A stretch of DNA of 64,000 nt from Alligator mississippiensis (GCF_030867095.1 NC_081824.1:308466956-308530955), one strand, 5' to 3'. Positions 46,490-57,147 are shown, counted from the first letter of the stretch. The notes: generated by a model not told the origin, from the sequence alone. A program made the numbers and translations.

Positions 46490-47877
46490 AGAATGATTGA
46501 TGGCTTATTGCACATCGCAGTACTGTTGGAAACAGTTCAGTGATTGAGTCTTCCTGGTTTTGGTGTCACTATCACAGTTCTTCAGATTGGCCTTCAAGGT
46601 GTCTTTGAATTTCTTCTTTTGCCCACTTCTAGAGCTCTGACCTCTGACTTGGGAGTATAGGAACCTTTTTGGGAGTCACTTGTCAACTATCCTTATGACA
46701 TGTCCTGTCCAATGGAGCTTATGCCATATAAACATGACTTCAAAGCTGTGGTGTTTGCTTGAGGCAGAATTCTGGCATTTTTTTCTTCTGTCCTTCCAAA
46801 GACATCACTAATGATAACATTCCAAAGCTTTCAGATGTTGTCAGTATGTCAAATAAGTTTCACATCCATACATCAGGATAGAGGTGGCAATACTCTGGTA
46901 GATGAGAAGTTTGTTTTGGGTCCTGGTATTACTGGTCATTGAAGACACAATTTTGGAGATTCCCAAAGAAAGCACTATCAGATTTTATCCAGTGTTGAAT
47001 ATCACTCGTCTGTTTACTTTTTGGTAAAAGTGGCTACACTGGTAGGGAAAATGCTCAACATTATTATCCAAGTGTCGCCCTCTAATTGTAATATGTGGAG
47101 GAGCAGATGGTTGGTTTAGGGTGGGTTGGTAAAGTTGCTGGTGAATCCAAGCATTTCATATGCTACAGAGCCACAATCAAGGCTAACTTAGAGCTTTTCA
47201 ACAGAGTAATCACAGGCACTATCTTCAGTCAGTTGAAGATAAGTAAAGTGTTGGTTATCTTGGATTTGGAATGTCACAGGTTGATGATGGAGATTCTTGT
47301 CCATGCAGTACTGGCTACTGGCTCCAGATGGAAGTCTACCAGCAAACAGATGTGGAATAGCTGTGATATAGATGGAAAAGAGTGTTAGTGCAGTCACACA
47401 CCCTTGTTTGATACCTGTTCTAATGGTGAAAGGCTCCATTTCTGGCCCACTGCTTAGAGAAGTTGCTGTCATGTCATTATGAAGAAGTCTGATAAAGGTA
47501 ATACATTCTGGGCATTCAAATTTCATCTGGATCTTCCATAGAGTTTCTCAGTTGATTGAATCAAAGACCTTAGTCAGGTAAACGAATGTCATGTAAAGGT
47601 CTTGGTGATGCTTGTGGCATTCTCCTGAAGCTATTTAATAACAAAGATAATATTTATTTTATCTTTGAGTGGTCTGAAAACACATTGGCACTTGAGTAGA
47701 ATCTCCTCAGTGAGGAAGATGCGTCTATTAAGGAATATGTGGGCAAGACACTTTCCACCTATGAACAGAAGTACAATACCACAATAATCGTTCCTACATG
47801 ATCTATCTCCCTTAAATACAGTAACAATTCTTGCATCTACCCAGTCACTGGGAATCTGTTCATGTTCCCAGATTTTC

Positions 47878-47916
<39 letters not shown>

Positions 47917-48930
47917 TGCAGGTGGCAAGAGAGTTTTTTTCCACCTTGCTTATAAATTTCAGCTGCTATTCCTTCAGGACCATGTGATTTGTTGTTCTTC
48001 ATCAATTTAATGTCTTTCAAGGCCCTTTGATAAGCTCTCCCAGTGATCAGTGGTATCAGGATCATCAGGGATGTCAGAGAGTTTCTTACGAGACACTGCT
48101 GGAGATAATCACTTTAGTAGTGTCTTTCAAACACTTAATATTGAACCTCTTTCTTCGTTGCTGCTTTTGTTTACATCACTTTTTGGGCAATACAAATTAA
48201 CCTGATGGAAAGTATCAGATGATGGTGAGCAGTCATCTGTGCTGGTAATAGCTCTGGTAACGTGGACGTTATGACAGTCAGGAGCACACCCTATGAAGTA
48301 TTCAATCAGGTGCCAGTGTTTGGAGTGGGGGTACTCATGTTGTTTTCAATTTATTACTGTGGTGGAATATGGAGTTTATGATGATGAGAATATGTTCCAA
48401 GTACTTGGTCGTTTTGACATTTTTACTGACTCTTCCATAGTTCAGAGTCCCTGCCCACTTAGCACTGAAATCATCGCCAAGAAGAATTAGTTTATCTTCT
48501 TTGGAAACTGTTATCAGGACTTGGTTGAGTTTAGAATATGTTTCATCAGGAGTCAAAGCATCAGGAGCTCTGCATCAGGAGTCAAAGCATATGCACTGAT
48601 GATGGTAGCTTGTTGTCTGTTGGTCAGTTGAAAACAAAAGGTCAGGAGAGACTCATTGATCTGTACAACTAAGTAAAAATCCTGGTCTTGATAGCACAGC
48701 CAATATGGTTGATGTGTCTGTCTTTCTATCTTTTCCTTTCTAAAAAAGAGGTGTAGCCACCACTATGCTCTGAGTTGGCCCTTTCCTGTGTGTCTGGTCT
48801 CACTAAGAGCAGCAATGTCAATATCAAATCAGACAAGTTCTCTGGCCACAAGTGCTGCCCTTCAAGCTGGTTAGCCACCATTAGGGTTGTCCATCAGGGC
48901 ATGTATATTCCAGGTTACAAACTTCATTAC
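46490..48930 (-). pseudogene. Endonuclease/reverse transcriptase pseudogene of the non-CR1 LINE
   Basis: The best reverse transcriptase stretches are 47631-48065 (EQIPSDWVDARIVTVFKGDR) and 47188-47526 (FTIRTGIKQGCVTALTLFSI, the block before the catalytic box). Where the catalytic YADD-type box should follow, the reading is LQLTEDSAC, so it is lost. The endonuclease keeps SETR and part of the GDFN-type box (GDDFS). A run of ATT codons expanded to a poly-isoleucine tract lies inside. Stops and frameshifts are many. Protein activity is not possible. Confidence 0.7.
47878..47915. repeat. (AAT)n microsatellite inside the LINE
   Basis: About twelve ATA/AAT units run without interruption. On the minus strand they encode a run of isoleucines in the reverse transcriptase remnant, so the expansion came after the element was already inserted. 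Confidence 0.92.
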
Positions 48931-48940
48931 TTGATTTAGA

Positions 48941-49835
48941 CTACAGATCGAGTGATCCCAACTGGAACTGTTTACCAGTCAGATAAAACAAAACAGACTG
49001 TTTAGAGTATCCTGTTTAGCCCCCTTGCTTACAGGGTAAGCCAAGTAAACCCTAAATAGTCTTGCTTAGTCATGATTGCAGATGCTAAACTGTACACCTC
49101 TCTCAGTTCCAAGTACAAAACAAACACCATACAATCATTGCTTAAGTGTAGGCCCACAACTAGGCACTTCTGGTTATCATTAGCACCTGCCCTCTTTACC
49201 TGTTGCCATTATTATAGGGAAATACCTCTGCATTCCTTATTTTAAAGTGGGGTTACCATTACCATCATCAACCACATGATACTTTATGGGAAGGAAAACT
49301 TAAACTGATGGCAAGTAAAACCTAGACGACTGGAGATTTATATTGCGCTGTAGCCTTTTATCACCTTTGCAACCGTTGTAAAATATTCTTTCTTCATCTA
49401 TCTGTTCTGCTGTTGAGGACTTTTATTTTTATTGTTTTGGATTGCTGCTGGTTTGAAAACTTCACTCTTGACCTTTCTGCCATGGGTGACCATATCAGGA
49501 GTATACAACTCCATGTGGCATCACTCTCCAAGTCATTGGTAGCATACAAGCCTTGCCACCATGTTAAGGTTGCAGTCCTTGGGAGGACAAGCTATGATAT
49601 GCCATATTTGAATAAAAAATATTGAAGAGTATTTTTTTCTAAGCACCTATTTTATCTTGTATCATTTATAGCCATGCAGGTAACAAATCAATTATTGTGA
49701 TTCAAATTAATGACATGCTGCAGAAATAAAATTAAACAAGAGCTATTTCTAAAGTTTTATTTCCTATGAACTCTATTCATCATGGTTTTATCCACTATAC
49801 TAGAATGTTTATTTTCATGTGTGCTCTATGTATAA
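48941..49835. other. No gene seen
   Basis: AT-rich to mixed sequence without recognisable repeats. Confidence 0.4.
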
Positions 49836-50575
49836 TTCATGGCATTACAAAAAAGGGCATACAGAGGCATAGATATATCTCTGGCAACCATTCAACCAAA
49901 TAACAAAAATGTCTGCTATAAGTTGAGATCTCATTTGGAAATGACAGACAAGAAGGAAGGCATGGGCATTTTAGATGATCACAGGATGACCATAAGCTAT
50001 CAGAGTGATGCAGCCATAAAAAAAGCAAATGTGACCTTGGATACAACATACGGATTTCCAGTAGAGAGGGCTGAATACTAGTACTGCTATATAGACCTTG
50101 GTAAGACCTCATCTCAAATAGTAGAGAAAGGGTTTTAGACACCCATGTGTTTGAAAAAGGTGAGCTCGAACTAACATAGAGGAAGAAAAGGCTATTAGGA
50201 TACGAGGAATGAAGAAGCTGTGTTATAAGAGACTGAAAGGGATTGGTACATTTAGCAAATTGAAATGAAGGCTGAAATAAGATATGATAGCTGTATACGA
50301 GAACATTAAGGCAGTAAACACCAAGGATGGAGAACAGCTACTTAAGCTAATGGACAAAGTAGACAGTAGAACAAATGGCCATGGACTGGCCATAAATGAC
50401 TGGAAATGGTAGAAGAAGGAGTGAGATTCTAAAACAACCTTGCAAAGAGAGTAGTGAGACAAACAACTGACATAGCTGCATACGTTTATGGAAAGGATTG
50501 TATTACATGGTTGCTTGCAGTAGCAGGAGACTGGGCTTTGTGACACAAAGGACCCCTTCCAGTCCTATGTTCTTA
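49836..50575 (+). mobile_element. Old CR1/L3-like LINE 3' end
   Basis: The frame at about 49930-50081 reads KLRSHLEMTDKKEGMGILDD, HRMTISYQSDAAIKKANVT. This is the ORF2 C-terminal region just after the palm, equivalent to EKDLGVIIEAKMNMG in the 63.8-kb copy. Diverged sequence then leads to the 3' end GGACCCCTTCCAGTCCTATG. Divergence from the other CR1 copies suggests an older, L3-like subfamily. Confidence 0.68.
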
Positions 50576-50883
50576 ACAGTTTCAATTCTTTACCCATGAT
50601 ATTTTTCTCAACAAAGCCCAGTTTTCTATCCAAGGAAAGACTACCCCATGTGGAATGAGACAACTTTACTTACTCAGATTAAGGGTATGGACAAAAGCAA
50701 CATCCATACCATTCCAAGTTCCCTAAATTAGTTTATAATGCCACCCAGTCAGTGGCAGGCTCATCTCAGGTCCTGCTTCTACTGAGCACTTTTTACCAGG
50801 AAACAGTCACCCTGTGACTGACACCAAACCCTCGCATCTTCCCCAAACTCCCACCCCTCATACACCAAGCAGAAACCAAATCT

Positions 50884-50950
50884 GTGTGTGTGCGCACAAA
50901 CACACACATGCATGCATGCATGCATGCATGCACACACATGCACATGTAGC
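50884..50950. repeat. Compound (TG)n-(CA)n-(ATGC)6-(CA)n microsatellite
   Basis: ATGC is repeated six times at 50908-50931 between CA/TG dinucleotide tracts. The alternating purine-pyrimidine sequence could adopt Z-DNA. Confidence 0.9.
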
Positions 50951-51028
50951 TTGCACTTTCACAGATCCCTGTACAGAATGCTCCATCTGAGACTCACCTG
51001 ATTACACCTGGTTGGCTTTGGGACACTA

Positions 51029-51190
51029 TGGGCACTTCTATATGAGACATTTAATGTGGAGTTGCCTAATTAGCTCTGCAGTAAAGTCTCAGTGTCTACA
51101 TCTGTGGCCCTATTAGGCCATAGTAAACTAATTAACTCCATTGTAGTTTAGTACTCATAAAGTTAGGGCCTGTGATCAGGAAACCTGCAC
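51029..51190. mobile_element. MITE family B, copy 2
   Basis: It starts GGGCACTTCTATATGAGAC and shares ordered words with 33983-34184 (CTGCAGTAAAGTCTCAGTG, TCTACAT, CCCTATTAGG, AGTAAACTAATTAACT). The right end is not clear. Confidence 0.5.
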
Positions 51191-51746
51191 TAACTGTTTG
51201 AAGAAAGCCTCCTCCAGATCATCCTCCTGGTCTGGTGGTCTATATGAGACCCTTCACCATGATATCACCCTTCTTGCTCACTCCTCGGATCCTAATTCAG
51301 CAACTTTCAACAGGCCAATCTCCAGTTTCATACTGGAACTCTGAGCAATCATACAGCTCTTTTACCTAAAGTGCAACTCTTTCTTCTCTTCTCCCCTACC
51401 TGTCCTTCCTGAACAGTTTATACCCATCCATGACAGTGCTTCAGTCATGGGTGACTGGTGACACCTTAGTCAGGGGGGGCAGTCAGAAACCAGGGAGAGG
51501 GTCCCCCCACAGCCAATTTCGCTGATGGGGGGGGGCACAGCCGATCACTGTAGCCACTTCTGGAAGTGCTGGTACACCTCTGGCCAGTGATTGCAAGAGG
51601 GTGCACCAGTGCTCTCAGGGGGTGCATCCACATGAGCATGCACATGCCTCTTGCCCCACCTCAAACCCCTTTGAGGCAGGGCAACAGTCACATGTGGGAA
51701 CAAAAAAATGTTCCCTGCACTGCAAACTTGTAGTGTGGGGAGAAAA

Positions 51747-51774
51747 TTAGACCCCTGGATGTCCAGGGGTCTAA
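51747..51774. repeat. Perfect 13-bp inverted repeat
   Basis: TTAGACCCCTGGA and TCCAGGGGTCTAA are separated by TG and followed by A-rich DNA. It is the first of three hairpins within 200 bp. Confidence 0.9.
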
Positions 51775-51840
51775 AAAAAATGGATGTTTAAAAAAAGCGG
51801 GTCCCTAACCATGCCCTGAGGCAACCAGAGGCTGGGTCCT

Positions 51841-51877
51841 CCATGGAGATGCTCTGGCTGCCAGAGCATCTCTATGG
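51841..51877. repeat. 17-bp inverted repeat with one mismatch
   Basis: CCATGGAGATGCTCTGG and CCAGAGCATCTCTATGG flank CTG. It is the second hairpin of the cluster. Confidence 0.9.
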
Positions 51878-51887
51878 TTGGCCCTCA

Positions 51888-51938
51888 CCCTGGTGCTGAA
51901 ACACACAGCCAGCAAGGCTGCATGTTTCAGCACCAGGG
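51888..51938. repeat. 16-bp perfect inverted repeat with inner stem
   Basis: CCCTGGTGCTGAAACA (51888-51903) pairs with TGTTTCAGCACCAGGG (51923-51938). CAGCC and GGCTG add an inner stem. It is the third hairpin of the cluster. Confidence 0.9.
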
Positions 51939-52014
51939 CTCTGGTGTGGTGAGTAAGGGGTCGTGGGGCTGGAGGAAGGGAGCGGAAACCATGGGGGGGG
52001 ACACCTGACAGCAC

Positions 52015-52275
52015 CGCCCACTCCCCCAGCCCCCCCCCCCCGCCAGCGAGTCCCGAGGCCCCCAACCCCTGCCGGGGCTGGCCCCTCCCCCTGACAGCCC
52101 CCCAAGGTCCCTGACCCCTGCTGGGGCTAACCCCTCTCCCCACCAGCCCCCCTCGAGGCCCCCTCCCCCTGCTGCAGCCAGCCCCTCCCCTTGTCAGCCC
52201 CCCAAAGCCCCTGGGCCCTGCCCTGGCTGACCCCATCCCCTCATCCCCTGCACTCCCTGCCCCCCCACCCCATAG
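52015..52275. repeat. C-rich degenerate minisatellite
   Basis: Units of roughly 50-60 bp repeat CCAGCCCC, CCCCAAGG/CCCGAGGC and CCCTGCTGGGGCTAACC-like words about four times. It is almost free of G-rich runs on the plus strand, giving strong strand asymmetry. Confidence 0.65.
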
Positions 52276-52555
52276 TTTAAAAAAAAAAACAACCCCCCCA
52301 TCTGCACTTACCTGCAGTCTGGCTGCATCTGGCTGACTAGGGCCCTGCCCGCACAGTGCTGTGCAGTGTGACAGCCCCAGTGGCCCCAGACTGGACCCTG
52401 CTGTGCCCCTGCTGCCCTGAGCTACCCCGGGGGGCCCTGCCAGGAGGCCCTGGAGCCCCTCCACCCCTGCTTCTAAGGTAAACAGAGGATTTTTCCCATT
52501 TTTTCTGTTTGTTTTCTTTAAGTGATGGTGCCCCGGGTCATGAGGGTAGCCATGG

Positions 52556-52730
52556 TTGCCTGGGCGTGCAAGTTGGGGGGGGTGAGGCTGGGTGGGGTAG
52601 CCATTGGGGAGTCTGGGGGAGCGGGGGTGGGGCTGGGTGGAGCAGCCATTGGGGGGGCTGCAGCAACTGGTGGGGGATGGGGCCAGGTGGGGTAACAATC
52701 GGGGGGCTGCGGTGGGGCATGTGGGCCTTG
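52556..52730. repeat. G-rich degenerate minisatellite
   Basis: About three units repeat GGTGGGGTAGCCATTGGGG, GGTGGAGCAGCCATTGGGGG and GGTGGGGTAACAATCGGGGG words. Runs of four or more G are frequent, so G-quadruplexes are possible on the plus strand. Confidence 0.7.
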
Positions 52731-52747
52731 CAGGGGGGTGGTAGCCC

Positions 52748-53190
52748 CTGTTGGGGCCATTTGGCCCTGTTGAGGGGCTGTACCCCTTGTGTCAGAGCTG
52801 AATACCCTGTTGTGGGGCTGAAACCCCTGTTGGGGGCCTGTACCCCTTGTTTGGGGGTTGAACCCCCTTTTGGGGGGCATACCCCTTGTGTGGGGGTCTG
52901 AAACACCTGCTGGGAGGCTGAACCCCCTGTTTGGGGACTGTTCCCCTTGTTCTGGGGTTGAACCCCCTGTTGGGCGGCAAGATTCCCTTTTGGGGGGGCA
53001 TATCCCTTGTGTGGGGGCTGAAACCGCTTGTTTGGGGGTTGAACCCCCTGTTGGGGTGCATACCCCTTGTGTGGGGGCTGAATCCCTTGTTGAGAGGCTG
53101 AATCCCCTGGTGGGGAGGCATATGCCTTGTGTGGGGGCTGAACCCCTTGTTGGTGGGGCAAACCCCTTGTGTGAGGGCAATCACCCTGTG
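52748..53190. repeat. 20-bp minisatellite, about 22 units, each with a small hairpin
   Basis: The unit is close to TGTTGGGGGCTGAACCCCCT and is repeated with substitutions and 1-bp length changes. Most units hold a GGGG...CCCC inverted pair. Variant units with GGCATACCCCT and TGTGTGGGGGCTGAA recur every few units, showing a higher-order pattern. Three overlapping minus-strand frames and one plus-strand frame stay open through it because the repeat lacks stops, so none is a gene. Confidence 0.9.
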
Positions 53191-53199
53191 GGAGTGCAG

Positions 53200-53479
53200 C
53201 AAAACATGAATTCATGAAACATGTATTTAGAGTTCACTTTATTATTATGATAAGAGACTTGCTTTAACACTAAGATATATCAATAAAACATTGTCCAGCT
53301 GATCACTCTCTCTGTCTTGCTCTCTGTCTTTATAGTGGTCTTTTGTTTTACTTGTGGAGGAACATGGATTTGGGGGTATTTTACAGAGTGACTTTGGGAT
53401 TTTTTTTATCAGAGATTTTTCAGTTTTCCAATAGGGAACACCAGAATTCCTGCCAGGGTGGCCAGTGGCAGGACCCTGC
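53200..53479. other. No gene seen
   Basis: AT-rich spacer between the minisatellite and the Myb-domain fossil. Confidence 0.4.
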
Positions 53480-53690
53480 TTGCTCAGAGCTGGCACTGTG
53501 GACCCATCTGGCTGTGGCTGACCTCCTGGACAAATGGAGCCAGGAGGGCATGCTTTGACAGTTCAAAGCAGGGCACCACACCTGGAACATCTTCCGGGTG
53601 ATAGTTGCCCAGATGGCTGGGCAAGGGGTACAAATGGCAGTAGTGCCGCACAAAGGCCAACCCTGCAACCGCAGTCCACTGGCAGCTGGC
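53480..53690 (+). pseudogene. Myb/SANT-like domain fossil, Harbinger-type
   Basis: The plus strand reads LAVADLLDKWSQEGML, a stop, then QFKAGHHTWNIFRVIVAQMA and G, and in another frame CRTKANPATAVHWQLAQR. This fits the three-helix Myb/SANT-like DNA-binding protein of PIF/Harbinger transposons: a W at each helix start, the R/H-N-x-x-I-F helix and a CRTK helix. A stop and a frameshift show it is dead. The nuclease was not found. Assignment rests on pattern recognition. Confidence 0.42.
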
Positions 53691-55005
53691 CCAGAGGGGG
53701 AGATGCCTCTACTGTCTCTGCAGTCCCCATCTGAGTCTGGCAGGTGCACAGCAGGTAACAGCCAGGCGGCAGCCCCCACTGCCAGACTGCTGCAGTGGGT
53801 AGAAGGTGCAGGGAACTCTCTGGGCTGATTCAGCAGTCCAGCTGGCACAAGGGGTAGTGTCCCCAGGTACCAATTGCCTGGGCCCCAGAAGTTCCTGAGA
53901 ACTAGTAGCCCTAAGCTACTTGCCAGGGCAGCTTTTTATACTGCTGAGGCTAGGACAGGGCAGGTTTTTATACTGCTGGGGACAGCACAGGTGCTGGCCC
54001 CAGGCTCTAGCTCCCCCTGGCTGAAGATCTGGGAGGAGCCAGGCAGGGTTATTTTACCCCAAGTGCCACAATTTGCTCCACAACAAAGTTCATGTCTGAG
54101 CACGTGCGCTGAAGCAAAAAGCCCCAACTCAAATTTGCACTGCTTCTATTTGAGTTGCTGCTGCAAGCGCACATGCTTGCATGTTTGGACGTGCCCAGGG
54201 GGTGCACCTGCACAGCCTACACATTGCCACTGGCTCCAGTCATGTGAGTTTCCACCAAGTCTCTGTTATTCTAGTCATGTCATAGTTGTGTGACTGTGTG
54301 AGGACTTCCAATTCTTCATGCTTGTTTCCCAGGCTCCCTGCATTCATGTACAGATATCGGAGGTAACTAACCTATTGCACTACTTACTTGGGAAGAATGA
54401 GAAGGCCTCCCCTGTTTCCCCTTCTTCTTGTGCCTCCTCTGGGTCACCTGCTTTCCCATTTACCTCAGGGCTTTGGTCTCCATCCCCTGGTGAACCTAGT
54501 TTATAGCCATACTAGGTTAGCAAGTTTGTTTGCACATTGTATTAGCATGTTTGTCTGTAATTTCCAATGCATCAAAACAGGCTCCCCACATGTGTGTAGG
54601 AGCCCTCAGTGAAAGAATAGCTAGTCAGGAACAAAGGTGCTACAGAGGTTTGTCTGCTGCTCCATAATAAAAGTTTCCTCTGTTTTTCATCCTTCCTCTT
54701 ACTGAACTCAGTGGTGATGTTAGAACTAGTGAATAAGAAAGAACTTGAATGAATCTGAGATTCAAAGGGAAGAGGAATTTGGAAGCTGAGATCAAGAAGA
54801 GCAATATGCAGCTACATGGCAAGACAAACACCTCTGTAAGTGTTCTCTCTAAGCCGCTGTTTAAAAAAAAGGACAATAGTTGTTCCAACCCATCTGCATT
54901 TCTATTGTCAGGCAATATAGCAGAGAACTGAAAGGTATTTAGACAAAGGTTCAAATGGTACCTAGCAGCCATAGGGACAGAGGAGAAAAATAATGAAGTT
55001 AAATC
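53691..55005. other. No gene seen; short direct repeat
   Basis: A 32-bp period direct repeat (GGGCAG, TTTTTATACTGCTG) lies at 53926-53989. Otherwise I see no supported feature. The open stretch at 54640-54972 (-) has no domain. Confidence 0.4.
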
Positions 55006-55760
55006 CTCTGTGTTCTTGCATATTATGAAGACTATTATTCCCTATATCCAGAAATATGTACTTTTTCCAGTACTACTGCAAAGTGGATGATAGCCAGCCT
55101 GAAGTCCATGTTTGCAAGGTATGGGATTCCAGAGGAATTCTTTTACTGACAGTGGACCTCAGCTCTCTGGCTCTGAGTTCAAGCAATTTGCTGTGGATTG
55201 GGACTTTCAGTGCAATACATTAAGTCTTAATTTTTCCCAATCAAATGGCCTGGAGAAATAGTCTATTAAGACCATGAAAACACTATTGAAGAAATCATGT
55301 GACAATGGGGTTGATTTGTTTTTAGAGGGCTATTGGCATATCAAAGTACATCCCTGGCAAATGGATGGTCACTGGCACAGCTATTAAGGAGTCAACAGAT
55401 ACATTCTAACCTACCATTATGTGAGAGTTTACTGAAAGATCAGGATAACAATGCTGTCAGAGTAACAAAAGAAACTCAGAAGCAAAAATAAAAAATTATA
55501 TTTCAACAGAGGAGCCCAGAAGCTTCTAGCACTAAAATCTGGTGACAGAGTAAGACTGAGGAATTATGCCCCAAATATATGAGATCATTATGGTACTATC
55601 AACTGTTTAGTACAACCCTGGCCTACCTGGTCCAAGCAGACCATGGGGTCTTGTAAAGATGCAATCATTGGAAATGAGAAGCACTCCCATAACACTTTCA
55701 AATCCAGAAAAAAAGAGGTGGACATGGACCATTCTCAACCTGCCTTTCTCTATCCTAGCA
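55006..55760 (+). pseudogene. Gypsy-type retrotransposon integrase fossil
   Basis: Across frames the plus strand reads DYYSLYPEICTFSSTTAKWM, IASLKSMFARYGIPEEFF, GPQLSGSEFKQFAVDWDFQC, NFSQSNGLEK, then IKTMKTLLKKSCDNG, and later RGAQKLLALKSGDRVRLRNY. These match, in order, the core and C-terminal part of a Gypsy-group integrase. The D-D-35-E spacing cannot be judged because of stops and frameshifts. It is the only pol-derived coding trace from an LTR element here, and no LTR is adjacent. Confidence 0.7.
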
Positions 55761-57090
55761 CCAGAAATAGAAATGAAACCAAGTCAGCAATAAACAAGCT
55801 TCTCACATGCCTCAGAGGTTCTAAAATTTTGTCAGTATGGGAGGAAAGTGAAATCCCTGAAAGACTCATAGAGACTTGCTAACTGTGCTGCAGAAAAGTA
55901 GGAATAGGAATGTGGATGTTAAAGACTCACTTCAAAGTGATGTGCTAGTAAGTAACCACTGTAGGTGAGTCACTACAACCATCTGCATCCAGCTAAACAC
56001 TAAGCACTCTGCACCTAGCCTTTTGCATGTAAAGGTGCATTCAACTGTCATCTGCTGCTGCTACCCATGTTCATTTCAGCTGGAAATGAACAGTTCTCTC
56101 CCAGAGTCCACGTGTCCATTCTTTGGCTTCCTAAGCCATGGTAGGAGTAAGTAGATTGAGCTGCCAAGAACCATGGAATGAACAGTGCTAGCAAAATACT
56201 TGGCCTTATCAGGGAGACATGGCAGGTATTATGAAAGATCCTCATCAGTGGACTTTGCTGTACTGTCCAGTGCTGCTCATGAATCTGAAACAGTGAACCA
56301 CAGTGCTCTTTAGTACAATCGATGCTGATGTATGGTAGCTGTGTGATAGACAGGGAAGAGTACTGAGATGTGTGTCCTCTGGATAGTACTGATACAATTA
56401 GAGACCCTGATACCTGTACCACACATCGTCAATCAATAATTAAAGCATTTAACAGTCTAATCGTATTGGAATATCCAAAAATGACTGGAAAAGGTCATTA
56501 ATAATTTGGAATCTAAAGGGTTAGTTTACTATTTATATAGGCAAAGAGTATACTTTGTGTAGGTGGTCAAAGAAAATTGTGCTGGAAGAAGGGCCGAGTT
56601 TGAAGAAGGGGATTTAGGAGCATATTTTCTTTCTTTTTAAAATATATTATTGTTTTTATTCAGCCTTTTTAGTTCAAAAGCCATTAACATTTTTTTTATC
56701 AATACATTAGCTATCTGATTTTTCAAGATGTTTATATAAACCACTTTCAGATTTTGATAAACTATTATTTATAGTGTGCAATTGGCTTCTCAAGTTGCAT
56801 GTAATCTTGCCTATCCCAGATAGGAAGATGGAGTCTTTTTAGATGAGATAATAACAAATGAAAAATACTCTGATTAGCAATAGCTGTACTCATTTGCTTG
56901 TTGATGTGGGTATTTGCACCTAAAACAACACTGTAAAATTTCTTCCTATCTTTTACTAATAGAGTTCACCGTATCCAGGGTTGAGATTTCTCCAAAGCAA
57001 GAGATTAAAAGCTTTTATAGCTATCTCTTTTGCATGCTCCTTTGAAGTTCAAGCCCAATGTTATTTTATTTTTATTAATTTTATTTACAG
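55761..57090. other. No gene seen
   Basis: AT-rich DNA with no supported repeat. Confidence 0.4.
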
Positions 57091-57147
57091 GGAAAACACT
57101 GTGTAGATGAAACATCCAATTTTCAAAAACTGTCCCAGAAGGCACAG
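57091..57147 (+). other. Candidate internal exon, 57 nt
   Basis: A long T-rich tract ending TTTTATTTACAG is followed by 57 nt and CAG|GTAGAT. The phase-0 frame is open: GKHCVDETSNFQKLSQKAQ, 19 codons. I do not recognise it. The donor is moderate. Chance cannot be excluded. Confidence 0.25.

Larger units (their letters stand above)
46440..48940 (-). mobile_element. APE-type LINE not of the CR1 group, near full coding length
   Basis: The minus strand carries an endonuclease followed by a reverse transcriptase in one long decayed frame. Reading from 48.93 kb it gives VTWNIH, then ALSETRHTGKGQL, then KLILLGDDFSAKW (about 48.49 kb), then ALKDIKLMKNNKSHGPEGIA, and near the 3' end a GHVIRI/KKKFKDTLKANLKNC stretch (about 46.6-46.7 kb). 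That resembles the group whose endonuclease is often annotated in databases as craniofacial-development-protein-2-like, so an RTE-related clade is my guess. The 3' tail is not clear. Confidence 0.75.

Noticed and set aside
47631..48065. Poly-isoleucine protein
   Set aside because: The isoleucine run is an AAT microsatellite inside a decayed LINE reverse transcriptase.
51805..52698. Longest open frame in the window (297 codons, minus strand)
   Set aside because: It runs through C-rich and G-rich minisatellite DNA, has extreme Pro/Gly composition and no domain. Lack of stops is due to composition.
52748..53190. Possible CRISPR-like array
   Set aside because: Units are contiguous and about 20 bp with no unique spacers, and the host is a vertebrate.
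52518..53217. Four long overlapping open frames with PPHKGYAPQQG-type repeats
   Set aside because: They are translations of the same 20-bp minisatellite in different frames and strands. No start context or homology supports a protein.
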